In this document: positions 25,101 through 34,454 of the stretch, in pieces | How positions within the stretch are numbered: position 1 is the first letter of the stretch | Layout: every line of letters begins with the position of its first letter | DNA from: Colwellia sp. D2M02 | GTDB lineage: Bacteria; Pseudomonadota; Gammaproteobacteria; Enterobacterales; Alteromonadaceae | Direction of reading: 5' to 3' | DNA: 48,439 bases | Assembly (NCBI RefSeq): GCF_018860755.1 | Contig: NZ_JAHKPW010000037.1 | Coordinates: forward strand, 1-48,439 | Program-made: the position numbers and the translations under genes | Notes under the pieces: generated by a model | What the model saw: the letters and a program-made list of their open reading frames with translations, nothing else | Database searches by the model: none | Told to the model about the DNA's origin: nothing

Positions 25101-28100
25101 CTTAAAAGCGTTGCGAAAAGCACTTCAAAGCCAGTATTAGCAAACTTATCAACAAACAGCGCCGCAAATATCGCGACTGTTATTGGAGTACCTGTGAAAA
25201 ATAATAGTCAAGATAACTCTCATGCCAATTATCAAAGTAAGCACCTAAGTCAGCATCAAGTCGTGGCAAATAATACGCACCATGTTGAGACAACCGTCAG
25301 CAAAACCATTGCCCAAGCAACGGCAACTCATCAGTCGTTTTTAACTAGCCGTCAATTAGCGCAACAGCATATTGCCCAGTTAATTAGCTTACAAGCCGAT
25401 GTGTCTCAAGGTGTTGATGTTATAAACTCTGGCGACAATGCACATATACAAGACAGTCCAGCGATGAAATTGGACAGTGAATCTCAAGGTTTAGGGTTTG
25501 CCATTAAAGGGCCTGCTGGTTATCACTATCCACCTTTGCAATTACAAGAGCGCTTTAATCAACCCGATCATCTTATTTGGGATACCGCCGATTTAGTAGA
25601 GTTTGCCGAAGGTGATATTGCAAAAGTGTTTGGTGAAGAATATGCCATTATCGATAACTACTCACGCCGCGTTAGATTACCTACCACAGACTACTTATTA
25701 GTGTCACGCGTTACCGAATTAGATGCCAGAGTACATGAGTATAAAAAGTCTTACATGTGCACTGAGTATGACATTCCGGTCGATGCGCCTTTTTTAATTG
25801 ATGGTCAAATTCCTTGGTCAGTTTCGGTTGAATCAGGTCAGTGTGATTTGTTATTAATCTCTTATATTGGCATTGATTTTCAGGCGAAAGGTGAACGAGT
25901 TTATCGCTTACTTGATTGCGAACTAACCTTTTTAGAAGAAATGGCCTTTGGCGGAGAAACCCTGCGTTATGAAATTCATATTGACTCGTACGCCAAAAAT
26001 GGTGAACAGCTGTTATTTTTCTTTCACTACGATTGCTACGTTGGCGATAAAAAAGTACTGATCATGCGTAATGGTTGTGCTGGTTTTTTCACGGATGAAG
26101 AATTAGCTGACGGTAAAGGTGTTATTTTAAATGATAAAGATAAAGCACAACTTGCTAATGCGGTTAAAAGTCGCTTTACGCCATTAATCACTAATAAAGA
26201 TTCAGCCAAGCAGGCGAAACAACACTTCGATTATAACGATATGATGAAGCTAGTTGATGGCGATGTTGCAGGCTGTTTTGGTGAAGAATACAACCAACAA
26301 GGGCGCAATCCGTCATTGAAATTTTCATCAAAGAAATTTTTAATGATTGAGCGTATTACCAAAATTGATGCTCATGGTGGACATTGGGGCTTAGGTTTAC
26401 TTGAAGGACAAAAAGATCTCGACCCAGAGCACTGGTATTTTCCGTGTCACTTTAAAGGTGATCAAGTCATGGCTGGTTCATTGATGAGCGAAGGCTGTGG
26501 GCAAATGGCAATGTTCTTTATGCTAAAATTGGGCATGCATGCCAATGTTAATAACGCACGTTTCCAGCCTATGCCTGGAGAGTCACAAACGGTGCGTTGT
26601 CGTGGTCAGGTTATTCCGCAGTACAATACCTTAACTTACCGTATGGAAGTAACTGAAATGGGCATGCAGCCTTATCCGTACTTAAAAGCCAATATTGAAA
26701 TTATTCTTGATGGCAAAGCGGTAGTTGATTTTAAAAACTTGTCAGTGATGATCACCGAGCAAACTGATGAGTCGCCTTATCCTGTAACATTACCTGATAA
26801 TACGGTGCTCGTTAATTCGCAAACGGCTATCGATACAACCGATACAAGGGTTAGTGAATTTGCTGAAAGTAATAGTGATAAACAAGGCGTTGATGAACGT
26901 GGCATAGTGCCATTTAAAAATGCACAGCGTCCATTAATGAAAGTAATGTCTGATCACCTTGCACCTAAAAATAAAGGCGTAACACCCATTCAGCATTTTG
27001 AAGCGCCGTTCGTTGCAGGGCAAAACCGTGTGCCTAATACTGCACCTTTTACCCCGTGGCATATGTTTGAATTTGCCACCGGCAATATTTCTAACTGTTT
27101 TGGCCCTGATTTTGATGTTTATCAAAATCGCATTCCACCGCGTACGCCTTGTGGTGACTTACAAGTGGTTACGCAAGTTGTTGAAGTTACTGGTGAGCGC
27201 TTAGATCTTAAAAACCCAGCAAGCTGTATTGCAGAATATTTTGTTCCAGCAGATGCTTGGTACTTTAGTAAAAATAGTCATAACAACTGGATGCCATATT
27301 CATTGATTATGGAGATTGCACTGCAACCTAACGGCTTTATTTCTGGCTACATGGGCACTACCTTAAAGTACCCTGAAAAAGATTTATTTTTCCGTAATCT
27401 TGATGGCAGTGGCGATTTAGTTAAGCAGGTAGATTTACGTAACAAAACTATCGTCAATAAATCAGTGCTATTAAGTACAACCATGGCTGGCGGTATGATA
27501 GTACAAAGTTTCACTTTTGAACTTTACGTGAAAAATGAAACAACAGTGGCACAAGACATTGATGCACACGAGCTGTTTTATCAAGGTACTGCCGTATTTG
27601 GTTATTTTGGCGCAGATGCATTATCTAACCAATTAGGCATTGATAACGGTAAAGTAACTCACCCTTGGTTTGTTGATCATAAAACCCCTGCGAGTAATAT
27701 TGAAATTTTTGATCTTAGCAATAAATCATTAAGCTTATATCAAGCGCCAGAGGCTAAGCCGCATTATAAATTAGCTGGTGGTCAAATGAACTTTATTGAC
27801 ACTGTATCTATCGTGGAAGGTGGCGGTAAAGCCGATATTGCTTATGTGCATGGCCAACGCGCTATTGACGCCACCGACTGGTTCTTCCGTTATCATTTTC
27901 ATCAAGACCCAGTCATGCCTGGCTCTTTAGGTGTTGAAGCTATTATTGAGCTGATGCAAACCTACGCATTGAAAAACGATTTAGGCGCACAGTTTACTAA
28001 TCCACGCTTTATTGCACCAACAACACAGGTTAAATGGAAGTATCGTGGGCAAATTACGCCACTAAATAAGCAAATGACGTTAGATGTGCATATTACCGAC

Positions 28101-28211
28101 ATTGTAAAAACCGCAACAGAAGTGCGTTTAGTTGGAGATGCTAACTTGTCTAAAGACGGCTTACGTATTTATGAAGTAAAAGACATAGTGTTGGCGTTAG
28201 TTGAAGCTTAA
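22170..28211 (+). CDS. pfaC: PUFA synthase subunit PfaC (KS-CLF-DH-DH)
   Basis: A 2013-residue protein from the ATG at 22170, chosen because AAAGAGAGAA precedes it; an in-frame ATG at 22152 lacks a ribosome-binding site. The ketosynthase (about 1-440) has Cys216, His351 and His388. The chain-length-factor KS homologue (about 485-900) has the active-site position occupied by Glu689 (LSAEENS), so it is non-condensing. Two FabA-type dehydratase units follow (about 1130-1530 and 1600-2010), each with a non-catalytic and a catalytic hotdog. The catalytic histidines are His1427 (CHFKGDQVMAGS) and His1911 (HFHQDPVMPGS). The double DH makes the cis double bonds of the PUFA chain. It starts 62 bp after pfaB. 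Confidence 0.96.
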   Translation: MENIAVVGIANLFPGSSQPDEFWQQLLNKQDCRSKASHAQMGVDPDKYTGKKGDTDKFYCVHGGYIRDFNFNATAFVTDAQGKALSNGLTAEYLTQLDDLNQWALYVTEQALSDAGYWRSTALENCGVILGNLSFPTKSSNHLFLPLYHQVVENSLKEIINQDLQLSTFSTDTANVNTSLNQAPHADNALVAGYPAALLAKAAGLGGAHFALDAACASSCYSVKLACDYLHTGKADMMLAGAVSGADPMFVNMGFSIFQAYPENNVHAPFDKNSQGLFAGEGAGMMVLKRHSDAVRDGDKIHAIIKGGALSNDGKGEFVLSPNTKGQVLVYERAYENADVNPADVDYIECHATGTPKGDKVELGSMETFFSRYHNKPLLGSVKSNLGHLLTAAGMPGMTKAIRALNEKIIPPTINLTDPIRSKQEYLTAAQMPTQTVNWPVANSAASATKPRIAGVSVFGFGGANAHIVLQEQSDTLDNAASTQNQVNAQEPLAIIGMDAHFGHAENLSAFLQLLSNQGNTFTKLPVKRWKGIEQDSSVMNALGLAHAPKGGYVEQFDIDFLRFKVPPNEQDCLIPQQLMMMKVADNAAKDAGLKEGSNVAVLVAMGIELELHQYRGRVNLATQIETSLLEQGVTLTDKQRNTLINIAKDGVASAAQLNQYTSFIGNIMASRISALWDFSGPAITLSAEENSVYRCVELAQSLFQTSDVEAVIIAAVDLAGSVENITLRQHYAEVSLSADGNTDSHQWKVGEGAGALVVVPHSKVSCSAMGEHSVYAQIDSNCFANYQGKVSADVINTAAKKALNSAGISAEQVSEVEAHGSGFIDEDIAEQHALPSIYPSVSQQQKISSVKNTIGHTFNASGMASIIKSALRLNAQSNKNNKTYIAINGLGKDESCAHLILSSSGDQHQSAPSQITKKRPELIKTITLGGDSIRQLIHQQSHNEHIAEIKQAYSHVNAKHGISAPIALANLVPQRLLKSVAKSTSKPVLANLSTNSAANIATVIGVPVKNNSQDNSHANYQSKHLSQHQVVANNTHHVETTVSKTIAQATATHQSFLTSRQLAQQHIAQLISLQADVSQGVDVINSGDNAHIQDSPAMKLDSESQGLGFAIKGPAGYHYPPLQLQERFNQPDHLIWDTADLVEFAEGDIAKVFGEEYAIIDNYSRRVRLPTTDYLLVSRVTELDARVHEYKKSYMCTEYDIPVDAPFLIDGQIPWSVSVESGQCDLLLISYIGIDFQAKGERVYRLLDCELTFLEEMAFGGETLRYEIHIDSYAKNGEQLLFFFHYDCYVGDKKVLIMRNGCAGFFTDEELADGKGVILNDKDKAQLANAVKSRFTPLITNKDSAKQAKQHFDYNDMMKLVDGDVAGCFGEEYNQQGRNPSLKFSSKKFLMIERITKIDAHGGHWGLGLLEGQKDLDPEHWYFPCHFKGDQVMAGSLMSEGCGQMAMFFMLKLGMHANVNNARFQPMPGESQTVRCRGQVIPQYNTLTYRMEVTEMGMQPYPYLKANIEIILDGKAVVDFKNLSVMITEQTDESPYPVTLPDNTVLVNSQTAIDTTDTRVSEFAESNSDKQGVDERGIVPFKNAQRPLMKVMSDHLAPKNKGVTPIQHFEAPFVAGQNRVPNTAPFTPWHMFEFATGNISNCFGPDFDVYQNRIPPRTPCGDLQVVTQVVEVTGERLDLKNPASCIAEYFVPADAWYFSKNSHNNWMPYSLIMEIALQPNGFISGYMGTTLKYPEKDLFFRNLDGSGDLVKQVDLRNKTIVNKSVLLSTTMAGGMIVQSFTFELYVKNETTVAQDIDAHELFYQGTAVFGYFGADALSNQLGIDNGKVTHPWFVDHKTPASNIEIFDLSNKSLSLYQAPEAKPHYKLAGGQMNFIDTVSIVEGGGKADIAYVHGQRAIDATDWFFRYHFHQDPVMPGSLGVEAIIELMQTYALKNDLGAQFTNPRFIAPTTQVKWKYRGQITPLNKQMTLDVHITDIVKTATEVRLVGDANLSKDGLRIYEVKDIVLALVEA

Positions 28212-28262
28212 GAAAGCACTCTTAGCGCTTATCAAAGTATTTATAAAGATAAGTTAAATAGC

Positions 28263-28379
28263 GTGAAAAAAAATATCAAACGAAAAGTTAAGCATCATTT
28301 AAAACGATGTCGAGCACAGTGGTGGTGCGGTAAAGCGGAGTCAAACTCACAAAACCGACAAACTAAAGCAGCGAGCTAG
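28263..28379 (+). CDS. Possible 38-residue basic peptide between pfaC and pfaD
   Basis: A GTG-initiated frame encodes a very basic peptide (MKKNIKRKVKHHLKRCRA, then a Trp-Trp-Cys centre and a polar tail). It fills most of the 236-bp pfaC-pfaD gap. No clear ribosome-binding site precedes it, and nothing shows that it is translated. The frame is open by chance often enough at this length, so it is listed only as a candidate. Confidence 0.2.
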   Translation: MKKNIKRKVKHHLKRCRAQWWCGKAESNSQNRQTKAAS

Positions 28380-28447
28380 TATTGATCTAGTTTTGAGCAA
28401 GCCATTACGTCGCAACGAAAATGAAAAATTTAAGTATAGGAATGAAA

Positions 28448-30055
28448 ATGTCAAACATAGGATTTACACAACGCAATACCACTGATTGGGCATGGCATGT
28501 TGATAGCGAAGTATTGAGCACTGACGATAGCGCAATTAAAGCCGCATTATTAAATGTTGATATGCCCGTGTATATTGCCAAAAAGGGTAATGAATTTGCC
28601 GTAACGCAAAACAAAAACGCGAGTGAAACGTCTACTAGTACTGAGGTACTGGCATTTGCACAGCAACTTAATCCTGAAAATTTAGGAGATGCCGACTTTA
28701 AAGCGCAGCATGGGGTGAAATACGCTTATCATGGCGGCGCTATGGCTAATGGTATTGCCTCTGTTGAATTGGTAGTTGCGTTAGGTAAAGCAGGGCTTTT
28801 ATGTTCTTTTGGTGCCGCTGGTTTAGTACCTGATGCAGTAGAAGATGCTATTAAACGCATTCAAGCCGAATTACCTAATGGCCCATATGCGGTTAATTTA
28901 ATTCATGCGCCAGCAGAAGAAGCTTTAGAGCGCGGTGCTGTTGAGCGTTTTATTAAATTAGGCGTTAAAACGGTAGAAGCGTCAGCCTACTTAGGACTAA
29001 CCGAGCATATTGTTTGGTATCGTGTTGCTGGTTTAAGTGAGAATAGCGATGGCAGTGTTAATATTGCCCATAAGGTTATTGCGAAAGTTTCACGCACAGA
29101 AGTAGGTCGTCGCTTTATGGAGCCAGCACCACAAAAGCTACTCGATAAATTACTGGTCCAAGGAAAAATAACACCACTACAAGCAAAGCTTGCGCTACGT
29201 GTTCCTATGGCTGACGACATTACCGCAGAAGCGGATTCAGGCGGACACACCGACAACCGCCCGTTTTTAACCTTACTACCAACCATTATTGCACTACGTG
29301 ATGAAGTGCAGGCCAATTATAACTTTTCTCCAGCACTACGTGTTGGCGCAGGGGGGGGTATTGGTACGCCTGAAGCGGCACTTGCCGCCTTTAATATGGG
29401 CGCTGCCTATATTGTACTTGGTTCAGTTAATCAAGCGTGCGTTGAAGCTGGCGCTTCTGAATATACGCGTAAGTTATTAGCCAGTGTTGAAATGGCTGAT
29501 GTTACTATGGCTCCTGCAGCGGATATGTTTGAAATGGGAGTTAAATTGCAAGTGGTTAAACGGGGCTCTATGTTTGCGATGCGCGCGAAAAAACTCTATG
29601 AGCTTTATGTTACCCACGACTCAATTGAAGATATTCCTAGTGCTGAGCGTGAAAAAATAGAGAAACAAATATTTAGAGCAAACCTAGATGAAGTTTGGGC
29701 AGGTACCGAGGCCTTTTTTACAGAGCGCGACCCTGAAATGCTTGCCCGTGCACAAAGTAGCCCTAAACGTAAAATGGCCTTAATTTTCAGATGGTATTTA
29801 GGCTTAAGTTCTCGCTGGTCTAATATTGGAGAAAAAGGCAGAGAAATGGATTACCAAATTTGGGCAGGTCCTAGTTTAGGGGCATTTAATAGTTGGGTAA
29901 AAGGCACTTATTTAGAAGATTACACACGTCGAGGTGCGGTTGATGTTGCCTTACATATGCTTAAAGGGGCAGCTTACTTACAGCGTATAAATCAACTTAA
30001 ATTGCAAGGGGTTAGTTTAACGACAGACTTAGCAAGTTACCGAGTAGACAACTAA
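28448..30055 (+). CDS. pfaD: PUFA synthase enoyl reductase PfaD
   Basis: A 535-residue TIM-barrel flavoprotein of the 2-nitropropane dioxygenase/trans-acting enoyl reductase family. It uses FMN and NADPH to saturate selected enoyl-ACP intermediates. It shows VKYAYHGGAMANGIASVELV, LCSFGAAGLVP, the active-site region ADDITAEADSGGHTDNRP, and the FMN-phosphate loop VGAGGGIGTPEAALAAF. The start is placed at 28448 because TAGGA lies at proper spacing; upstream in-frame ATGs at 28421 and 28442 are less well placed. It is the last pfa gene, followed by a hairpin at 30171. Confidence 0.95.
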   Translation: MSNIGFTQRNTTDWAWHVDSEVLSTDDSAIKAALLNVDMPVYIAKKGNEFAVTQNKNASETSTSTEVLAFAQQLNPENLGDADFKAQHGVKYAYHGGAMANGIASVELVVALGKAGLLCSFGAAGLVPDAVEDAIKRIQAELPNGPYAVNLIHAPAEEALERGAVERFIKLGVKTVEASAYLGLTEHIVWYRVAGLSENSDGSVNIAHKVIAKVSRTEVGRRFMEPAPQKLLDKLLVQGKITPLQAKLALRVPMADDITAEADSGGHTDNRPFLTLLPTIIALRDEVQANYNFSPALRVGAGGGIGTPEAALAAFNMGAAYIVLGSVNQACVEAGASEYTRKLLASVEMADVTMAPAADMFEMGVKLQVVKRGSMFAMRAKKLYELYVTHDSIEDIPSAEREKIEKQIFRANLDEVWAGTEAFFTERDPEMLARAQSSPKRKMALIFRWYLGLSSRWSNIGEKGREMDYQIWAGPSLGAFNSWVKGTYLEDYTRRGAVDVALHMLKGAAYLQRINQLKLQGVSLTTDLASYRVDN

Positions 30056-30170
30056 CTTAACCCGAACTCGATTTAAGAGATATTGTTAACGAAGAAGTTA
30101 GAAAAATAGCCGCGAGATAAACATTTTGAAGCCACAAGCAGGTTAATTTACCGTAAACTTCGATAAAATT

Positions 30171-30217
30171 AATGAATAACATCCTATAACATTGTTTATA
30201 TTATGTTATTCATTTTT
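30171..30217 (+). terminator. Hairpin closing the pfa cluster
   Basis: A perfect 12-bp stem, AATGAATAACAT (30171-30182) and its complement (30203-30214), with a 20-nt loop and a short T-tract (30213-30217), 116 bp after pfaD. The stem is AT-rich and the loop is long, so efficiency may be moderate. Confidence 0.6.
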
Positions 30218-30285
30218 ACATTTAGGTGGCTAATTTAGTGTTGAGGTCTATTATAAAATAAAGGAATGAGAGGGCTCAGTAAAGC

Positions 30286-32358
30286 ATGAAATCACACAGC
30301 GTTAACAATGCACTGACACAACAGTATGTTATTAATGATTCACTTCATCAATTGTTTGACGCGGTGAATGTTGTTTCAGTACAAGGATACGATGAAGACC
30401 GTCGGGTTATTTATTGGAATGTTGGCAGTGAATTACTGTACGGATATAGCAAAGCTGAAGCCTTAGGTAAAAAAATAGAAGAGTTAATTATTCCTGAAGC
30501 TATGTGCGAATTTGTTATTGCAGCACATCGTGAGTGGATAACCAAGGGCGTTGAAATTCCCGCGGCAGAAATTACATTACAAGATAAGTATGGGCAAGAC
30601 ATTAATGTCTTTTCAAGTCATGTTCTCTTTACTAATCAATATAATAAAAAACAAATGTACTGTCTTGATGTTAACTTAGCTGATGTTAAACAGGCACAAT
30701 CTCAAGCACAGTTAAAAGAAAGAATGGTGAAAACCATTATTGAAGCAATACCCGATTTGTTCTTTTTAATGGAAGTTGATGGAACAATTATTGATTATCA
30801 TGGCTCTGATCAAAAAAACCTATACTTTGCACCCGAGCAATTTATTGGTAAACGCTTAGTTGAGCTATTACCCAGTGCCGTTGTTAATAAATTTCAAAGT
30901 CATATTGATAAAATAATCAACCAAGAGGGCATGATAAGCTTTGAATATGAGCTTAATATGTCACATGGCATAGTCTACTTTGAAGCAAGAGTTAGCTACT
31001 TACCTGAATCCCATCAAATTGTCGCTATTATTCGAGATATTAGTGAACAATACAAATCAGCAGAAATAATTAGAAACCAAGCCTATTTTGATAAGTTAAC
31101 TGGCTTACCTAATCGCTTTTTAGCACTTGATCGTTTATCACAAATGTTAAGCGAAGCTGAGCGTAATCAGGAAAAAATAGCAGTATTGTTTCTTAATTTA
31201 GATGATTTCAAAAAAATAAATGACTCGTTAGGCCATGAAACTGGCGATAAAGTGTTAGTACAATCCGCAAGTAGGTTAACCGAATGCTTAGGAGAGGGAG
31301 ATACTGTAGGGCGCTTAGGGGGCGACGAATTTATTATATTACTACGTGCTACCACTGAGCAGAGTGATGTTTTATCAATTACTGAAAATTTACTCACTAA
31401 CTTTAGAACCCCCTTTGTTATTGATAACCGTGAGCTAATGATGACCTTAAGTATTGGTGTAGCAACGTTCCCTGAAAATGGCAGTAACGCAGCAGATTTA
31501 CTGCGTAATGCTGATAGTGCTATGTACCAAGCTAAAAGGTTAGGGCGAAATACCTACTCTTTTTTCTCTAAAGAAATGAATGCCAAAATGTTGCGCCGCT
31601 TTAAAATTGAAGAGCAAATGCATGGTGCTTTAGAGCGTAACGAACTTGAATTATATTACCAACCGCAATTTGATGTTAAAAGCCAAAAAATTATTGGCGT
31701 TGAAGCACTATTACGTTGGCATAATATTGAGCTAGGTAATGTTACACCCGATGAGTTTATTCCAATTGCCGAGCACACCGGATTAATTATTCCTATTGGG
31801 CGGTTTGTATTACAACAAGCACTAAGCTTTTTGTATGAGCTGCAACATATCCATCATAAAAAGCTGACGATGGCGGTAAATTTATCTCCTCGTCAATTCA
31901 GAGATGCTGAATTGCTTAGCTTTATTAAAAAATCACTCAGCATAGCCGGTGTTAGCGCCGAATATTTAGAGCTAGAAATAACCGAAGGCGTATTAATGAG
32001 TGGCCAATCTCATATTCATGATGCCTTAATTGAAATTAGCAACATGGGTATAAAGCTATCTATGGATGACTTTGGTACGGGCTATTCATCATTAAGCTAT
32101 TTAAGACAATATGCTTTTGATGTCCTGAAAATAGATCGGTCTTTTATTAATGGCATTCCTGCAAGTAAAGAAGACTGCGAGTTAGTTAATACCATTATTG
32201 CAATGGCACATAGCTTAGGGTTAATGGTTGTTGCTGAAGGAGTTGAAACCGCTGAACAGCTTAGTTTACTCGATAAATTAAATTGTAATTTGGTACAGGG
32301 TTATTACTTTAGCAAGCCACTCCCAGCCAAAGGTTTACTGAGTTTTCTTGTTGATTAA
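30286..32358 (+). CDS. PAS-PAS-GGDEF-EAL cyclic-di-GMP protein
   Basis: A 690-residue cytoplasmic signalling protein with no membrane segment. Two PAS domains (about 15-130 and 145-260) feed a diguanylate cyclase domain (about 265-430) with an intact GGDEF at 345-349. A phosphodiesterase domain (about 440-690) follows with EALLRW at 473-478, ELEITEG, DDFGTGYSSL and KIDRSFI. Both catalytic signatures look complete, so the protein could make or break c-di-GMP depending on the PAS input. GAGAGGG upstream, with long spacing, probably serves as the ribosome-binding site. It is a single gene. Confidence 0.95.
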   Translation: MKSHSVNNALTQQYVINDSLHQLFDAVNVVSVQGYDEDRRVIYWNVGSELLYGYSKAEALGKKIEELIIPEAMCEFVIAAHREWITKGVEIPAAEITLQDKYGQDINVFSSHVLFTNQYNKKQMYCLDVNLADVKQAQSQAQLKERMVKTIIEAIPDLFFLMEVDGTIIDYHGSDQKNLYFAPEQFIGKRLVELLPSAVVNKFQSHIDKIINQEGMISFEYELNMSHGIVYFEARVSYLPESHQIVAIIRDISEQYKSAEIIRNQAYFDKLTGLPNRFLALDRLSQMLSEAERNQEKIAVLFLNLDDFKKINDSLGHETGDKVLVQSASRLTECLGEGDTVGRLGGDEFIILLRATTEQSDVLSITENLLTNFRTPFVIDNRELMMTLSIGVATFPENGSNAADLLRNADSAMYQAKRLGRNTYSFFSKEMNAKMLRRFKIEEQMHGALERNELELYYQPQFDVKSQKIIGVEALLRWHNIELGNVTPDEFIPIAEHTGLIIPIGRFVLQQALSFLYELQHIHHKKLTMAVNLSPRQFRDAELLSFIKKSLSIAGVSAEYLELEITEGVLMSGQSHIHDALIEISNMGIKLSMDDFGTGYSSLSYLRQYAFDVLKIDRSFINGIPASKEDCELVNTIIAMAHSLGLMVVAEGVETAEQLSLLDKLNCNLVQGYYFSKPLPAKGLLSFLVD

Positions 32359-32653
32359 ATTTCTGGCTAGCGGCTATTTTTCGAACTGCTTCGCTAAATT
32401 TAATGAGTTTTCCTCGCTACTTATGTTTCACAATTGAAGTCACACTACAGCTATTTAAGTCACGCTTATACCTATACCAAGATAATAATCCTTTAAAATG
32501 TTATTAAACAGTTTAATTTATGCTGTTTATTTGTAATGATACCAGCTCTTAATTTTTCAAAAACTTTTCAAAGTCTCATCAAGATTTAAATGTAATATAT
32601 TGAAAAATGGTTATTTACAGGTTCTGACCTATTGTTAAGCAAGGATTGTTTAG

Positions 32654-33139
32654 GTGATTGATAATAATGAATTTAAAGGCATCAAGTCTATTTTACTGGT
32701 GTGTATGGGCAATATTTGTCGCTCGCCAAGTGCCGAGGCAGTATTACGTCATAAGGCCATGGAACGTGGCATATCTCTTAAAATAGATTCTGCAGGAACC
32801 GTTGGTGCACATGCGCGAGAAAAACCTGATCATCGCTCTATTAAAGCAGGTGCTGCTCGTGGTTACTCATTTGATGGCATTAAAGCTCGTAAAGTGGTTG
32901 TGCAAGACTTTGTTGATTTTGATTTAGTATTAGCAATGGATGAGAGCAACTTGGCCGAGCTTTATAAATTATCACCCGTAGCGTTTCACCATAAAATTCA
33001 TTTGTTACTCGCTTTTGCGACTGAGTTAGAAGAAATGCAAGTGCCAGATCCTTATTACGGTGGAGCAAAAGGCTTTGATTATGTACTTGATTTAGTTGAG
33101 GCCGGTAGTGATGCTGTACTCGCAAAAATTAGCGACTAG
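32654..33139 (+). CDS. Low-molecular-weight protein tyrosine phosphatase
   Basis: A 161-residue enzyme. The P-loop VCMGNICRSPSAEA holds the CX5R signature with nucleophile Cys17 and Arg23. The general acid is Asp132 in PDPYYGG. The size fits the LMW-PTP family (about 150-160). The gene begins with GTG (32654-32656), supported by AAGGA 8 bp upstream. It is not beside a BY-kinase or capsule locus, so a house-cleaning role of the YfkJ/LMW-PTP type is more likely than exopolysaccharide control; this is an inference. It converges on aroH at a shared terminator. Confidence 0.93.
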   Translation: MIDNNEFKGIKSILLVCMGNICRSPSAEAVLRHKAMERGISLKIDSAGTVGAHAREKPDHRSIKAGAARGYSFDGIKARKVVVQDFVDFDLVLAMDESNLAELYKLSPVAFHHKIHLLLAFATELEEMQVPDPYYGGAKGFDYVLDLVEAGSDAVLAKISD

Positions 33140-33178
33140 TTGAAGTTGTTTAGGGTTGCTAGCTTAAAAATTATTAGC

Positions 33179-33212
33179 ATTAAAAAAGGAAGCCATGACT
33201 TCCTTTTTTAAT
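33179..33212. terminator. Bidirectional terminator, LMW-PTP / aroH
   Basis: A perfect 14-bp stem, ATTAAAAAAGGAAG (33179-33192) with its complement (33199-33212), and a 6-nt loop. The A- and T-runs at the two ends serve both converging genes. Confidence 0.9.
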
Positions 33213-33238
33213 GAATTTTTGGGTGATAAAATAGGTGG

Positions 33239-34285
33239 TTAGCGTGTTTTTACTGCATTAGCGAGTAGCTCAAGAATTTCTTCACTAACGGTTAAATCAA
33301 CACAGGCATCGGTAATACTTTGTCCATAAGTTAGCGGTGTACCTGCTTTTACAGCTTGATTTCCTGGCACTATAAAGCTTTCAATCATAACGCCAAAAAT
33401 GCTCTTTTCACCATGAGTGATTTGCTCAGCTAAAGAGCGAGCAACATCAATTTGTTTGTTGTGATCTTTGTAGCTATTACCGTGGCTACAATCAATCATA
33501 ATACTTTGCGACAACGAGGCTTGCTCAAGCTTAGTGCAAGTATCTTTAATATCTTCAGCGTGGTAATTAGGCACTTTACCGCCACGTAAAATAACATGCG
33601 AGTATGGATTACCATGAGTTTGATAAATACACATTTGACCGCTTTTATCAGGAGAATACAGCACATGCGGTACGCTTGCCGCTTGAATAGCATCGAGTGC
33701 TATTTTAACGTTACCGTCAGTACCGTTTTTAAAGCCAACAGGACAAGATAACGCTGAGGCTAATTCACGATGAACTTGGCTTTCAGTCGTTCGAGCACCA
33801 ATAGCGCCCCAACTGATCAAATCAGAAATATATTGACCGGTAACCATGTCTAAAAATTCAGTACCAGCAGGTAAACCTAGCTCATTTATTTCAACCAATA
33901 AATTACGTGCTAACTTTAAGCCCTTAGCAACATGAAATGATTTATCTAAATCAGGATCACTAATTAACCCTTTCCAGCCAACTGTTGTGCGTGGCTTTTC
34001 AAAGTAGACGCGCATAACAATCAATAATTCGTTTTTGTATTTGTCACGTAATACGGTTAACTTTTTAGCGTAGTCAATTGCTGCGGCGGTGTCGTGAATT
34101 GAACAAGGGCCAATAACAACCAATAAGCGCTTGTCTTCACCGCTGATCACCGCTTCAATTTCTTTACGGCTTTGCATAATAAAGTCAGCAGTGGCTGCAC
34201 TTAATGGAATTTGCTCAGCAAGCTCAGCAGGCGAGGCTAAATTTTCAATTAGCGTAGTACGTAATTCATCAGTTTTAATGGTCAT
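33239..34285 (-). CDS. aroH: 3-deoxy-7-phosphoheptulonate synthase, AroH-like
   Basis: A 348-residue class I DAHP synthase, which joins phosphoenolpyruvate and erythrose 4-phosphate in the first step of the shikimate pathway. It has LLVVIGPCSIHD, VYFEKPRTTVGWKG, GARTTESQVHRE and PVGFKNGTDG. The opening TDELRT, the phrase EFLDMVTGQYISDLISWGAIGARTTESQ (given in parts), and the length of 348 fit the E. coli Trp-sensitive AroH better than AroF or AroG, so a tryptophan-regulated isoenzyme is likely but not shown. PEP synthase lies nearby and makes its substrate. Confidence 0.9.
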   Translation of the reverse strand: MTIKTDELRTTLIENLASPAELAEQIPLSAATADFIMQSRKEIEAVISGEDKRLLVVIGPCSIHDTAAAIDYAKKLTVLRDKYKNELLIVMRVYFEKPRTTVGWKGLISDPDLDKSFHVAKGLKLARNLLVEINELGLPAGTEFLDMVTGQYISDLISWGAIGARTTESQVHRELASALSCPVGFKNGTDGNVKIALDAIQAASVPHVLYSPDKSGQMCIYQTHGNPYSHVILRGGKVPNYHAEDIKDTCTKLEQASLSQSIMIDCSHGNSYKDHNKQIDVARSLAEQITHGEKSIFGVMIESFIVPGNQAVKAGTPLTYGQSITDACVDLTVSEEILELLANAVKTR

Positions 34286-34454
34286 GTAGTTTAAATTTTT
34301 TAAATTGGTGCGTTTATATACGCTAAAAACAACGTATAAAGTATTTTATCGCGCTAACATAGCTAAATTCACTACTAATGTGAACCGTTTTACTGATAAA
34401 AAACCAATAAAAGTACCAGTGCTCCGATACTCCCTTGCTATTAGTTAGCACAAA

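Noticed and set aside
30266..30289. Seven-codon upstream frame overlapping the GGDEF-EAL start (ATGA)
   Set aside because: Its AAGGA directly touches its ATG with no spacing, and GAGAGGG can serve the real start. A leader-peptide role is not supported.
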